Shown piece after piece: positions 1 to 8,064 of a stretch of DNA of 64,000 nt; within the stretch, counting starts at the first letter, position 1; the number at the start of each line of letters is the position of its first letter. Under the pieces are notes generated by a model. That model had not been told where the DNA came from. It was given only the letters and a program-made list of their open reading frames with translations, and did no database searches. The DNA lies in NCBI RefSeq assembly GCF_030380815.1, contig NZ_JAUDUY010000003.1:310001-374000 (forward strand). The letters run 5' to 3'. The stretch comes from Robiginitalea aurantiaca. GTDB taxonomy: Bacteria > Bacteroidota > Bacteroidia > Flavobacteriales > Flavobacteriaceae. The translations under genes were made by a program, and so were the position numbers.

Positions 1-1
1 T

Positions 2-223
2 TACCCGGTTTACGAGGCCCGCTACCTGATAGAAAGCACCAAGGAGTACCCTGTTTCCTTTAATGGTAAAATGCGCTTTAAAATTGCACTTTCCCTCGAT
101 CTGGATCGGGAGCAAATAGAAGCTGCCGTAATGGATGATGAACAAACACATCACTACCTCGAAGGACGGGAGCCGCGCAAGGTTATTGTCGTGCCCGGTA
201 AGATTGTCAATATCGTGGTGTAG
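2..223 (+). CDS. leuS: Leucine--tRNA ligase, C-terminal fragment (5' end outside window)
   Basis: The reading frame is open from base 2 to the TAG at 221-223, giving the last 73 residues of a protein that begins upstream. The sequence shows the class I LeuRS tail: YPVSFNGKMRF, followed by the terminal strand KVIVVPGKIVNIVV. These resemble the C-terminal domain that grips the tRNA elbow in bacterial leucyl-tRNA synthetases. LeuRS charges tRNA-Leu in the cytoplasm. The catalytic and editing domains lie outside the window, so only the identity of the tail can be judged. The next gene starts 443 bases later, so no operon partner is visible downstream. Confidence 0.9.
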   Translation, partial: YPVYEARYLIESTKEYPVSFNGKMRFKIALSLDLDREQIEAAVMDDEQTHHYLEGREPRKVIVVPGKIVNIVV

Positions 224-666
224 TTCCCTGTGGTTGTTCTTTTCTGAAGGTGATGTGCTAAGCAGAATTCTTTTTACGCATACAGGGCCCACCCACCCCC
301 AAGTCCAAACTAACCCCATACCCTGCAAGAGGAAATCATCTCGCGCTTATCTGGGATATCCAATCCCCGCGAGGCGACCCAGGTGACGGTTGCCGCGGTT
401 GGGGTTCTGCCTTTATTGGAACCCTTGAACAGCTGTGCTGGAAAATCAACTTTCAGGGAATTGTTGAAAACTCCAACGTCTATTGGCTATGAAAACAGGG
501 GGTGTTGTTTAAATAATAATATAAAAAGACATACTTACCCCCTAAAAAATAGGGGTATAGTACATTAAAAAACTATAATTGAACACTATTACCCTCTATT
601 TTATCGAAAAAATATTCAAATTATCCTTTTTTTGACACATCTTTACCGAATATAAAATACTGCGAC
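224..666. other. Intergenic region between leuS and ald
   Basis: This 443-base stretch holds no gene I can support. The first half is GC-rich and gives only short open frames with no recognisable protein. The second half, from about 500, is AT-rich, contains a C-rich hairpin at 536-557, and probably carries the ald promoter. The first half could be a decayed gene or an unidentified small RNA; nothing in the sequence decides this. Confidence 0.5.
536..557. repeat. Hairpin upstream of ald
   Basis: Arms TACCCC and GGGGTA flank an A-rich loop that can extend the stem with TA pairs. There is no T-run after it on either strand, so it is not a classic terminator. It lies 110 bases before the ald start and could be a regulatory stem or a protein-binding site. 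No function is established. Confidence 0.4.
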
Positions 667-1770
667 ATGATTATTGGGATTCCTAAAGAAATCAAGAATA
701 ACGAAAGCCGGGTGGGAATGACTCCTGCCGGGGTTCTCGAACTAACTCATAAGGGGCACGAAGTATTTGTCCAATCCGGTGCAGGCGTGGGTAGCGGCTT
801 CACAGATGAGGACTATTTAAAAGTAGGGGCACAGATCCTCGACACCATTGCTGAGGTTTATGGAATGAGCGAGATGATTGTAAAGGTCAAAGAGCCGATT
901 CGGGAAGAATATAAACTGATAAAGAAAGGGCAGATTGTATTCACCTATTTCCATTTTGCCTCGAGTGAACCGCTCACCCGGGCAATGATCGAGAGCCAGG
1001 CTGTATGCATTGCCTATGAAACCGTGGAAGATGAAGAAAGAACCCTTCCCCTGCTAACCCCAATGTCTGAGGTCGCCGGACGAATGGCAATACAACAGGG
1101 AGCGAAATACCTCGAAAAACCGGTCAAGGGACGTGGCGTTCTACTCGGGGGTGTTCCCGGAGTTCCTCCGGGTCGGGTATTGGTGCTCGGAGCCGGAACT
1201 GTGGGTATCCAGGCCGCCAAAATGGCTGCAGGGCTGGGGGCCCATGTAACAGTGTTGGATGTCAATATGAAGCGATTGCGGTATGTCAATGATGTCATGC
1301 CACCTCATGTTGTTACAGAGTTTTCAAACGAATACAATATTCGAAAGCATATTAAATCTCATGACCTGATTGTAGGGGGTGTCTTGATCAAAGGGGCCAA
1401 GGCTCCCAAGTTAATTACCCGTGATATGCTCAAATCCATGACTCCCGGCACAGTGATCGTCGATGTTGCAGTGGACCAGGGTGGGTGCGTTGAGACTTCG
1501 AAACCCACCACGCACGAAGATCCGGTATTCATTATCGATGATGTAGTGCATTACTGTGTGGCCAATATGCCTGGAGCCGTGCCTTATACCTCGACACTCG
1601 CACTTACCAATGTCACGCTCCCCTACGTACTCAGTCTGGCAGAAAAGGGATGGGAGAAGGCCTGTTCTGAAGATGCTTCTCTACAGAAGGGACTGAATAT
1701 TGTTCACGGAGAGGTCGTTTACGAGGAAATCTTAGAAACTTTCGGCCCTCTCGAGGGTGTGACAGTATAG
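667..1770 (+). CDS. ald: Alanine dehydrogenase
   Basis: Catalyses reversible NAD-dependent deamination of L-alanine to pyruvate and ammonia in the cytoplasm. The 367 residues match the usual family length (about 370). Visible family features are the N-terminal GIPKEIKNNESRVGMTP with substrate-binding Arg15, Lys75 in KVKEP, His96 in TYFHFAS, the Rossmann loop LGAGTVGIQAAKMA near residue 175, and the DVAVDQGG active-site segment near 270. The start follows an AT-rich leader and directly precedes the conserved N-terminus. The gene stands alone, with about 110 bases to the next gene. The homologous transhydrogenase alpha subunit is less likely because the protein ends at the dehydrogenase fold without a membrane segment. 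Confidence 0.95.
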   Translation: MIIGIPKEIKNNESRVGMTPAGVLELTHKGHEVFVQSGAGVGSGFTDEDYLKVGAQILDTIAEVYGMSEMIVKVKEPIREEYKLIKKGQIVFTYFHFASSEPLTRAMIESQAVCIAYETVEDEERTLPLLTPMSEVAGRMAIQQGAKYLEKPVKGRGVLLGGVPGVPPGRVLVLGAGTVGIQAAKMAAGLGAHVTVLDVNMKRLRYVNDVMPPHVVTEFSNEYNIRKHIKSHDLIVGGVLIKGAKAPKLITRDMLKSMTPGTVIVDVAVDQGGCVETSKPTTHEDPVFIIDDVVHYCVANMPGAVPYTSTLALTNVTLPYVLSLAEKGWEKACSEDASLQKGLNIVHGEVVYEEILETFGPLEGVTV

Positions 1771-1880
1771 ATCCCAGGGACTGACAGGATTTCAGAAGAA
1801 TTGTCCAATTCCCCTTCCGGGGATTATGGCGAGGTTTTTGCTTTAAGTTTTGCTACTTTTAGTAACCTTAAACTGAAATT

Positions 1881-2582
1881 ATGGGAATTACAGGATATTA
1901 TATTCTAATCGGCGGGATTGCGCTGATTAGCTGGTTGGTGAGTTCACGCCTGAAAAGTAAGTTCCGGCATTATTCCAAGGTGCATTTGCAGAATGGGATG
2001 AGCGGTGCCGAAATAGCTCAGAAAATGCTCGCTGACAACGGGATTCAGGATGTGAAGGTGATCAGTACTCCGGGTATGCTTACGGACCACTACAACCCAA
2101 AAAATAAAACGGTCAATCTCAGTGAGAGCGTTTACAATCAGCGTAACGCGGCAGCAGCTGCCGTGGCCGCGCACGAGTGCGGGCACGCCGTGCAACACGC
2201 GAAGTCCTACCAATGGCTTACGATGCGGTCAAAACTGGTGCCGGTGGTCAGCATTACCTCCGGGATGTCTACGTGGCTGGTATTCGGGGGGTTGATCCTT
2301 GGGGCGGCAGCCGGGGCAGGTATGGGATATTGGATAGCAGTCGCAGGTCTGGTTATGATGGGACTTGCTACGGTTTTTAGCTTTGTCACCCTTCCTGTGG
2401 AATACGATGCAAGTAACAGGGCACTGGCCTGGTTAAAGCAAACAGGCATGGTAACTCCAAAAGAATACGGTGGGGCTGAAGACGCTTTAAAATGGGCCGC
2501 TCGAACCTATTTGGTCGCTGCCATCGGAGCCCTGGCCAATCTGGTCTATTGGGGTCTGCAGGTATTTGGAGGACGGAACTAA
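1881..2582 (+). CDS. YugP-like membrane zinc metallopeptidase
   Basis: A 233-residue integral membrane protein of the Zn_peptidase_2 (YugP) family. It has an N-terminal membrane segment (about 5-20), a soluble part carrying the zinc motif HECGH at 98-102, then hydrophobic segments at about 118-170, with Glu174 in LPVEYDAS as a probable third ligand. A last hydrophobic stretch is near 210-228. The physiological substrate of the family is not well defined. It lies 110 bases after ald and converges on the Lrp-type regulator, leaving only 10 bases between stop codons. Confidence 0.85.
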   Translation: MGITGYYILIGGIALISWLVSSRLKSKFRHYSKVHLQNGMSGAEIAQKMLADNGIQDVKVISTPGMLTDHYNPKNKTVNLSESVYNQRNAAAAAVAAHECGHAVQHAKSYQWLTMRSKLVPVVSITSGMSTWLVFGGLILGAAAGAGMGYWIAVAGLVMMGLATVFSFVTLPVEYDASNRALAWLKQTGMVTPKEYGGAEDALKWAARTYLVAAIGALANLVYWGLQVFGGRN

Positions 2583-2592
2583 AGGGCAAGCC

Positions 2593-3063
2593 TTAAATCT
2601 GAATCTGACGATTTATAGACTGATCCAGTGAAATGAAAGTTTCCGTTCTGGAAACACCTTCAATTTGCTGGATTTTTTTATTCAAAAGCTGCATCAGGTG
2701 TTCATTATCCCGGCAGAGTACTTTGATCAGGATAGACCAGTTTCCGGTGGTGTAATGGCACTCCAGCACCTCCGGGATCTTCTTTAACTGCTGAACGGCA
2801 TATGGGTTACTCATCGCCTTGTCCAGAAAAATTCCAATATAGGCTGTCGTAGTATACCCGAGTACTTTCGGGTTTAGTATGAATTTAGACCCGGATAACA
2901 GTCCGGATTTCTCGAGTTTGCGAAGTCTTTGGTGAATAGCTGCTCCTGATATGCCAATATTCCTGGCGATTTCCAGAATCGGAGTACGGGCATCTTCCAT
3001 TAGGTAACGGAGAATTTTTTTATCGATGCCATCGATCCGGGTCTGTTTTTGATTTGACTTCAT
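2593..3063 (-). CDS. Lrp/AsnC family transcriptional regulator
   Basis: This 156-residue protein has the usual Lrp architecture. The N-terminal winged helix-turn-helix (about 12-60) contains IDKKILRYLMEDART and the recognition region ISGAAIHQRLRKLEKSG; the C-terminal RAM/AsnC ligand domain (about 75-145) contains YHCHYTTG-like and GVSRTETFISL segments. Such proteins are octameric sensors of amino acids. It is encoded 41 bases downstream of the saccharopine-dehydrogenase-like gene on the same strand, so co-transcription and control of amino-acid metabolism, possibly including that enzyme or ald, are plausible. The ligand cannot be deduced from the sequence. Confidence 0.9.
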   Translation of the reverse strand: MKSNQKQTRIDGIDKKILRYLMEDARTPILEIARNIGISGAAIHQRLRKLEKSGLLSGSKFILNPKVLGYTTTAYIGIFLDKAMSNPYAVQQLKKIPEVLECHYTTGNWSILIKVLCRDNEHLMQLLNKKIQQIEGVSRTETFISLDQSINRQIQI

Positions 3064-3104
3064 TCGGCTTGAATTATCTCTAAAAATAATACGAATCCGG
3101 GACT

Positions 3105-4478
3105 TTAATTTCCAACGGCTTCGGGATTGTATCCGAGGTAGGGTACTTCGTACTCCCTGAATCGGATATCATAGGATTCGAGGGCGTTCAGTACGGGTTC
3201 ATACACCTCTGGCTTGATAGGGATCTGTACTCCAGGAGTCTTTATTTTTCCGTTGAGGATTAACAGTGTAGCAATACCTACAGGAAGGCCAACCGTCTTT
3301 GCCATAGCCGTGTGCCGGGTGGATTCCCCGATTGCTACCATATTCGCATCGAGCTGAAATCGTTTACCCTTCAATTCATACCCGAATTTGTGGTACATTA
3401 CGATCATGTCCCGATCCGCTTCTTGCAGTGTCCACTTCTGCTCGAGGATCTCCTGAAGAATCTGAGCCGGAGTGCCATTCTCCACGGTGATCTTTTTAGT
3501 GGCATCAAAAATATTTAACTCCAGAAGTTTCCCCCAAATATTATCATCCTGATCTATTTTGAGATAATGCCGTAGTTTGAGTTCTACGGAGTCGGTAGGT
3601 GAGTAGGCGAGAAATAGATTGGTAAAATCCCTGTAGGACATCCCCATTGAATTCTCGATACGATAAGAATCATCCGTCATGCCCAACTGAACAAAAATAT
3701 TCCAAGCCCGGGAAAATCCCACCCGGCGCATGGTTCCCCGATAAAGGGTAAGTGTATCCTCAAGGCCGTAGGCATCCCGATAACTAAGGGAATCCCGATT
3801 GGCATAGGCCTCAAAGATGCCATACCCTTCAATTTCCAGAAACTCTGTCCGTCTGAACAGTTTGTGGTACGGAATGTATTTATAGGTCCCTTCCTGCATG
3901 AATTTGGCGGCACCACCCTGCCCGGCTACCACGACATTTCTCGGATTCCAGGTAAATTTATAATTCCAAAGGTTGTTATCGCTTTCGGGTGCGACCAGGC
4001 CACCGGTAAAAGACTCAAAAAGCAATATTCGACCTCCTGAAGACTTAATGCGATCGATTACCTGCATGGCGCTCATATGATCAATGCCAGGATCAAGGCC
4101 AATTTCATTCATAAAAATGAGCCCCTTCTTCTTAACCTCAGAATCGAGTTCTCGCATTTCGGGAGAGATGTATGAGGCCGTCACGAGATTTTTACCGGCC
4201 TCCAGGCAATCCTTTGCTACCTCCAGGTGCAGACGGGCAGGAAGCATGGAAATCACAATATCAGCCCGGTCTATTTCAGCGCGTCGGGCGGTGCTGTCCG
4301 AAATGTCCAGCCCGATCACCGAAGAATTCGGATGATTATGCAGTTGTTCCGGTATTGCCTCCGGGTACTTGTCCGCAATGATGATTTCGAGGTTTTCTTC
4401 CCCGGAGTGTTCCAGTAAATAGTCTAAAAGGTAGGAGGTGGATTTACCGGCTCCTACGAGCAGGATGCGTCTGGACAT
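3105..4478 (-). CDS. Saccharopine dehydrogenase-family protein (LYS9-like)
   Basis: This 457-residue protein begins with a Rossmann fold (LLVGAGKSTSYLLDYL). It follows the saccharopine reductase/dehydrogenase pattern, including DISD, SMLPARLH, NEIGLDPGIDHMSAM near 125-140, ESFTGGL, and the C-terminal GKIKTPGVQIP segment. The family interconverts saccharopine with lysine or with aminoadipate semialdehyde plus glutamate. In flavobacteria such proteins are widespread, but the exact substrate is often unproven. The gene is divergent from the DUF423 gene (78 bases between starts) and is followed by the Lrp-type regulator. A role in lysine breakdown is my inference. Confidence 0.85.
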   Translation of the reverse strand: MSRRILLVGAGKSTSYLLDYLLEHSGEENLEIIIADKYPEAIPEQLHNHPNSSVIGLDISDSTARRAEIDRADIVISMLPARLHLEVAKDCLEAGKNLVTASYISPEMRELDSEVKKKGLIFMNEIGLDPGIDHMSAMQVIDRIKSSGGRILLFESFTGGLVAPESDNNLWNYKFTWNPRNVVVAGQGGAAKFMQEGTYKYIPYHKLFRRTEFLEIEGYGIFEAYANRDSLSYRDAYGLEDTLTLYRGTMRRVGFSRAWNIFVQLGMTDDSYRIENSMGMSYRDFTNLFLAYSPTDSVELKLRHYLKIDQDDNIWGKLLELNIFDATKKITVENGTPAQILQEILEQKWTLQEADRDMIVMYHKFGYELKGKRFQLDANMVAIGESTRHTAMAKTVGLPVGIATLLILNGKIKTPGVQIPIKPEVYEPVLNALESYDIRFREYEVPYLGYNPEAVGN

Positions 4479-4504
4479 AAGGTGCAGAAGGCTTTAGGAT
4501 TACG

Positions 4505-4533
4505 ATTGCTAAGGTATCAAAATGTTACATTTG
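4505..4533 (+). promoter_or_regulatory. Promoter for the DUF423 gene
   Basis: TACATTTG at 4526-4533 fits the Bacteroidota -7 consensus TAnnTTTG. ATTG at 4505-4508 is a possible -33 element 17 bases upstream. The box ends 24 bases before the start codon at 4557. Confidence 0.5.
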
Positions 4534-4556
4534 CATAGAAGGAAACCCTCCTAGTT

Positions 4557-4943
4557 ATGAACAAAACTATTTTAGGCACCGGTGCCCTCTTTGGGTTGCT
4601 TGCGGTGATTTTTGGGGCACTCGGAGCCCATGGTCTCAAGAATTTACTGCCTGAGAGTTCCTTGGGCAGCTTTCAGACAGGAGTCGCATATCAGATGTAT
4701 CACGCGCTTTTCCTTTTGGTTCTGGGGACTATGAATCAGTTGGAAGAAAAGGCTAAGAAGTCTGTTTTTTATTTGATTGCCGGAGGTGTTCTCTGTTTTT
4801 CGTTTTCGATTTACGCCTTGTCGACAGGTCCTCTTCTCGGGTTGGATTTCAGTGCGATAGGCTGGATTACCCCAGTGGGCGGGATTCTGCTGATCGCAGG
4901 ATGGACATTGTTTATTTATCGTGTTTTCCGGGGATTGAACTAA
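4557..4943 (+). CDS. DUF423 family small membrane protein
   Basis: This 128-residue protein has four predicted membrane helices (about 5-22, 45-62, 72-92 and 100-122). The N-terminal GALFGLLAVIFGALGAHGL pattern is typical of the DUF423/YgdD family. The biochemical role of the family is unknown. It sits just upstream of pckA, but a promoter-like box lies between the two genes. It is divergent from the saccharopine-dehydrogenase-like gene. Confidence 0.88.
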   Translation: MNKTILGTGALFGLLAVIFGALGAHGLKNLLPESSLGSFQTGVAYQMYHALFLLVLGTMNQLEEKAKKSVFYLIAGGVLCFSFSIYALSTGPLLGLDFSAIGWITPVGGILLIAGWTLFIYRVFRGLN

Positions 4944-4980
4944 GTTCTTCACATGCGCGGGAAGAATCTCTTTATTTTGA

Positions 4981-4988
4981 TACTTTTG
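4981..4988 (+). promoter_or_regulatory. -7 box for pckA
   Basis: TACTTTTG fits TAnnTTTG and ends 21 bases before the chosen pckA start. No convincing TTTG is found at the expected -33 distance. The position supports the start at 5009 over the longer in-frame ATG at 4901, which would overlap the DUF423 gene. Confidence 0.5.
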
Positions 4989-5008
4989 CCAAATCAAAAA
5001 CAATCTAT

Positions 5009-6625
5009 ATGAGCACATTTGCCACCGGAACGAAATCGATTTCGTTGTCAGAATATGGACTAACCAATGAAAATGTTCACTATCAACTTTCCCCCCAGGA
5101 GCTTCACCAGCGCACGCTGGATGCCAATCTCGGCAGAGAGGCCAAAAGTGGGGCGCTTGCTGTAAATACCGGTGAATTTACCGGACGTGCCCCTCAGGAC
5201 CGATTTATTGTCAAAGATGCCCTCACAGAAGATAAAGTATGGTGGGGTCCGGTCAACAAGCCTTTTGATGCCGGGAAATTCGATGCCTTATACGATAAAG
5301 TCATCGCTTACCTAAATGATAAAGAACTTTTTGTTCGTGATTCCTTTGTTTGTGCGGATCAGAAGTATCGGATGGGAGTCAGGGTGATCAACGAATATCC
5401 TTGGTCAAATCATTTTGCTTACAATATGTTTATCAGGCCCTCAGCTGAGGAATTAAGTGAATTCGAAGCGGATTGGACTGTTGTTAACGCCCCCGGATTC
5501 CTTGCAAACCCCGAAGAGGACGGCACCCGCCAACATAATTTTGCCATTTTAAACTTCAGCAGGAAGATGGTGCTAATCGGGGGCACGGGATACACCGGAG
5601 AGATAAAGAAAAGTATTTTTTCTGCCCTGAATTTTATACTTCCCGTTTTTCGGGACACACTGCCTATGCATTGTTCAGCAAATGTAGGGGCCGATGGAGA
5701 CACTGCCATATTTTTCGGTCTGTCGGGCACCGGGAAGACCACCCTTTCCACAGACCCGTCCCGAAAGCTTATCGGTGATGATGAACACGGTTGGACAGCT
5801 GAGAATACCGTATTTAACTTTGAAGGCGGATGTTATGCCAAGGTGATCAATCTTTCAGGGGAGAATGAACCTGAGATTTACGGGGCTATTAAGAAGGGAG
5901 CCATCCTTGAGAACGTCATCATGGATGACGATGGAGTCGTGGATTTCTCAGATGCACAGATCACTCAAAATACACGTGTCAGCTATCCTATTTACCACAT
6001 TGAAAATCGGCAGGAACCTTCTATTGGTGAAAATCCCAAACACATCTTTTTCCTTACTGCGGATGCCTTTGGCGTACTGCCGCCAATTTCAAGGTTAACT
6101 CCGGCTCAGGCAGCATATCATTTCATCTCCGGATATACAGCTAAAGTCGCTGGAACCGAAGCAGGAGTCAATGAACCCGTGCCTTCCTTTTCAGCTTGTT
6201 TCGGCGCCCCGTTCATGCCACTGCACCCGACGAAGTACGCTGAAATGCTCAGTAAGAAAATGCAGGAAACCGGTGCAAATGTATGGTTGGTAAATACAGG
6301 TTGGACGGGAGGCCCTTATGGGGTGGGTACGCGTATGAAACTCAAGTATACCCGTGCGATGATCCGTGCCGCACTTAGTGGTGCCCTGGGTCTTTATACC
6401 TATGACACCTATCACATTCACTCTGTTTTTGGTGTTGCCCAACCCAGAGAATGCCCGGGGGTACCTACCGAACTACTCAGCCCTCGAACGACATGGAACG
6501 ATGACAAGGCGTATTACGATACAGCGTTCAAACTATCGAATGCCTTCAGGGAGAATTTCAGGAAATTTGAATCCTATGCCAATGAGGAAATTCGCAGAGG
6601 AGGTCCCCAACGCTATGCCTATTAA
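5009..6625 (+). CDS. pckA: Phosphoenolpyruvate carboxykinase (ATP)
   Basis: Converts oxaloacetate plus ATP to phosphoenolpyruvate and CO2, the entry step of gluconeogenesis. With the start at 5009 the protein is 538 residues, the usual length for the ATP-dependent enzyme. Visible elements are FTGRAPQDRFIV near 58-68, the P-loop GLSGTGKTTLS at 237-247, the following IGDDEHGW metal/kinase-2 region, and NTGWTGGPYG with GTRMKLKYTRAM near 430-450. The in-frame ATG at 4901 was rejected because it would overlap DUF423 and precede the -7 box. A strong hairpin terminator follows the stop codon immediately. Confidence 0.96.
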   Translation: MSTFATGTKSISLSEYGLTNENVHYQLSPQELHQRTLDANLGREAKSGALAVNTGEFTGRAPQDRFIVKDALTEDKVWWGPVNKPFDAGKFDALYDKVIAYLNDKELFVRDSFVCADQKYRMGVRVINEYPWSNHFAYNMFIRPSAEELSEFEADWTVVNAPGFLANPEEDGTRQHNFAILNFSRKMVLIGGTGYTGEIKKSIFSALNFILPVFRDTLPMHCSANVGADGDTAIFFGLSGTGKTTLSTDPSRKLIGDDEHGWTAENTVFNFEGGCYAKVINLSGENEPEIYGAIKKGAILENVIMDDDGVVDFSDAQITQNTRVSYPIYHIENRQEPSIGENPKHIFFLTADAFGVLPPISRLTPAQAAYHFISGYTAKVAGTEAGVNEPVPSFSACFGAPFMPLHPTKYAEMLSKKMQETGANVWLVNTGWTGGPYGVGTRMKLKYTRAMIRAALSGALGLYTYDTYHIHSVFGVAQPRECPGVPTELLSPRTTWNDDKAYYDTAFKLSNAFRENFRKFESYANEEIRRGGPQRYAY

Positions 6626-6656
6626 AAAAAAGCTCCCAATTTGGGAGCTTTTTTTT
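6624..6656. terminator. Bidirectional intrinsic terminator between pckA and hemD
   Basis: An eight-pair stem, AGCTCCCA (6631-6638) with TGGGAGCT (6642-6649), encloses a three-base loop. It is preceded by seven A and followed by seven T residues, so it can end transcription in both directions. It lies exactly where the converging pckA and hemD genes meet, and the hemD stop codon is inside the T-run. Confidence 0.92.
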
Positions 6657-7401
6657 ATTTCTTATTTACGGTATTGATGTATTTCTGAAGTGCCATGGTC
6701 ATGGAGGGCGTTTCAGGGGTAGGTGCCTTGATATCGATTCTGAGGCCGGCCTCGGTAGCGGCATTTATGGTGGAATTTCCAAAAACGGCGATCCGGGTGT
6801 CCTTCTGATCAAAATCCGGGAAGTTTTTCAAAAGTGATTCAATTCCCGAGGGGCTGAAAAATACCAGGACATCATAGTAGACATTTCTCAGGTCTGACAG
6901 GTCACTGATCACAGTTTTATAGAAAATCCCCCTGGTCCATTTGATCCCTACCTTATCGAGCGTATCCGGGGTAGCCGGTTTTAAAACGTCCGATGAGGGG
7001 AGCAGGTATACTTCGTCTTTATATTTCTTAAAAAGCGGCTGCAGTTCCTGAAAGTTGCGTTTACCGACGTAAATCTTTCGCTTGCGGTAAACAACATACT
7101 TCTGAAGGTAATAAGCTACGGCTTCCGACTGACAAAAATACTTCATCGAATCCGGCACTTTAAAGCGCATTTCTTCCGCGATACGGAAAAAGTGGTCAAC
7201 CGCGTTACGGCTGGTGAGAATAATGGCTGTAAAGTTGGATAGATCGATCTTCTGCTGACGCACACTTTTGGCGTCCACTCCTTCTACGTGTATGAAGGGC
7301 CGGAAGTCCACTTTGACCTTTTCCTTCTCAATGAGTCTGGAATAGGGGCTGTTCTCCATTTTTGGTTCCGGCTGGGATACCAGAATCGTCTTTACCTTCA
7401 T
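6655..7401 (-). CDS. hemD: Uroporphyrinogen-III synthase
   Basis: Cyclises hydroxymethylbilane to uroporphyrinogen III in heme/tetrapyrrole synthesis. The 248-residue protein shows the two-lobed HemD pattern: N-terminal KTILVSQPEP, the TAIILTSRNAVDHFF segment near 75-90, VLVFFSPSGIESLL near 180, and AVFGNSTINAATEAG near 205-220. Sequence similarity is low in this family, but these conserved blocks are well placed. It is the last gene of a minus-strand set, GT39-DUF4271-hemD, with a 3-base gap after DUF4271, and ends in the bidirectional terminator. Confidence 0.88.
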   Translation of the reverse strand: MKVKTILVSQPEPKMENSPYSRLIEKEKVKVDFRPFIHVEGVDAKSVRQQKIDLSNFTAIILTSRNAVDHFFRIAEEMRFKVPDSMKYFCQSEAVAYYLQKYVVYRKRKIYVGKRNFQELQPLFKKYKDEVYLLPSSDVLKPATPDTLDKVGIKWTRGIFYKTVISDLSDLRNVYYDVLVFFSPSGIESLLKNFPDFDQKDTRIAVFGNSTINAATEAGLRIDIKAPTPETPSMTMALQKYINTVNKK

Positions 7402-7404
7402 ACT

Positions 7405-8064
7405 TCAGTCATTTAGCAGATTTGCAATGATCAAAAAAGGTGCAAATTCGAGGGTGCAAAGGTACAAAATAAAATAGAATAAGTGGGAAGCGATCAACTT
7501 TTGATGAATCTTCAGGATACTGATCCAACCGATACTATTGATAAGGAGAATTAAGGAAATACTTGCAAAAACGATGATTTTGGAGTCCTTAGTGACATAA
7601 CCCAGCAAAAGGTTTGCGATGAACATGACCAGGGCGCTATAGTTCAGGTAGGTCATTTTTTTGAAAACCAGGGAGGATGTGATTTTGCTGAATTCCAGGA
7701 TTAAACCACCCGCGAGCTGCATTCCAATTTTTAGAAGAAAGTATACAAAAAGAGCTCCCCCTGAAACCAGCAGGAATGAACCTCCGGGACTGATTTGCTT
7801 ATCGAACAGGACAGAAGCCGTGAAAAGTGTAAACAGGCTGAGGTTTAAATACATAAATAAACTCAATGCGACGTGAAAACCGTGGGTAAGCCTCCCTTTT
7901 TTATTGTAGAGAAAGATGTATTTGTTGTTAAAAGGGAGAATCATGAAATTTTGAAAACGACTCAGGAAAAAAGCCCGCGCAAAGACCAGCAGCAAAAGGC
8001 TCAAAACAAAAATGAGCGTAATCCAGTCATTCGTTGGGACGGTCCTTTCAATAGCTTCCATCAT
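7405..8064 (-). CDS. DUF4271 family membrane protein
   Basis: A 219-residue protein with five to six hydrophobic segments across its length (for example about 15-32, 62-82, 92-115 and 140-200). It matches the Bacteroidota-specific DUF4271 family, which typically sits directly upstream of hemD as here. Function is unknown. The start codon overlaps the stop of the upstream GT39 gene by four bases, indicating translational coupling. Confidence 0.8.
   Translation of the reverse strand: MMEAIERTVPTNDWITLIFVLSLLLLVFARAFFLSRFQNFMILPFNNKYIFLYNKKGRLTHGFHVALSLFMYLNLSLFTLFTASVLFDKQISPGGSFLLVSGGALFVYFLLKIGMQLAGGLILEFSKITSSLVFKKMTYLNYSALVMFIANLLLGYVTKDSKIIVFASISLILLINSIGWISILKIHQKLIASHLFYFILYLCTLEFAPFLIIANLLND

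Noticed and set aside
135-568. Two small open frames after leuS
   Set aside because: The first overlaps the leuS tail in another frame; the second has no family, no promoter and an odd composition. Neither can be supported as a gene.
1808-1825. TCCCC/GGGGA hairpin after ald as a terminator
   Set aside because: The stem is only five pairs and no T-run follows, so it does not meet the intrinsic-terminator pattern.
4901-5008. Longer N-terminus for pckA
   Set aside because: The extension overlaps the DUF423 gene, contains no conserved sequence, and a -7 box lies between it and the ATG at 5009.
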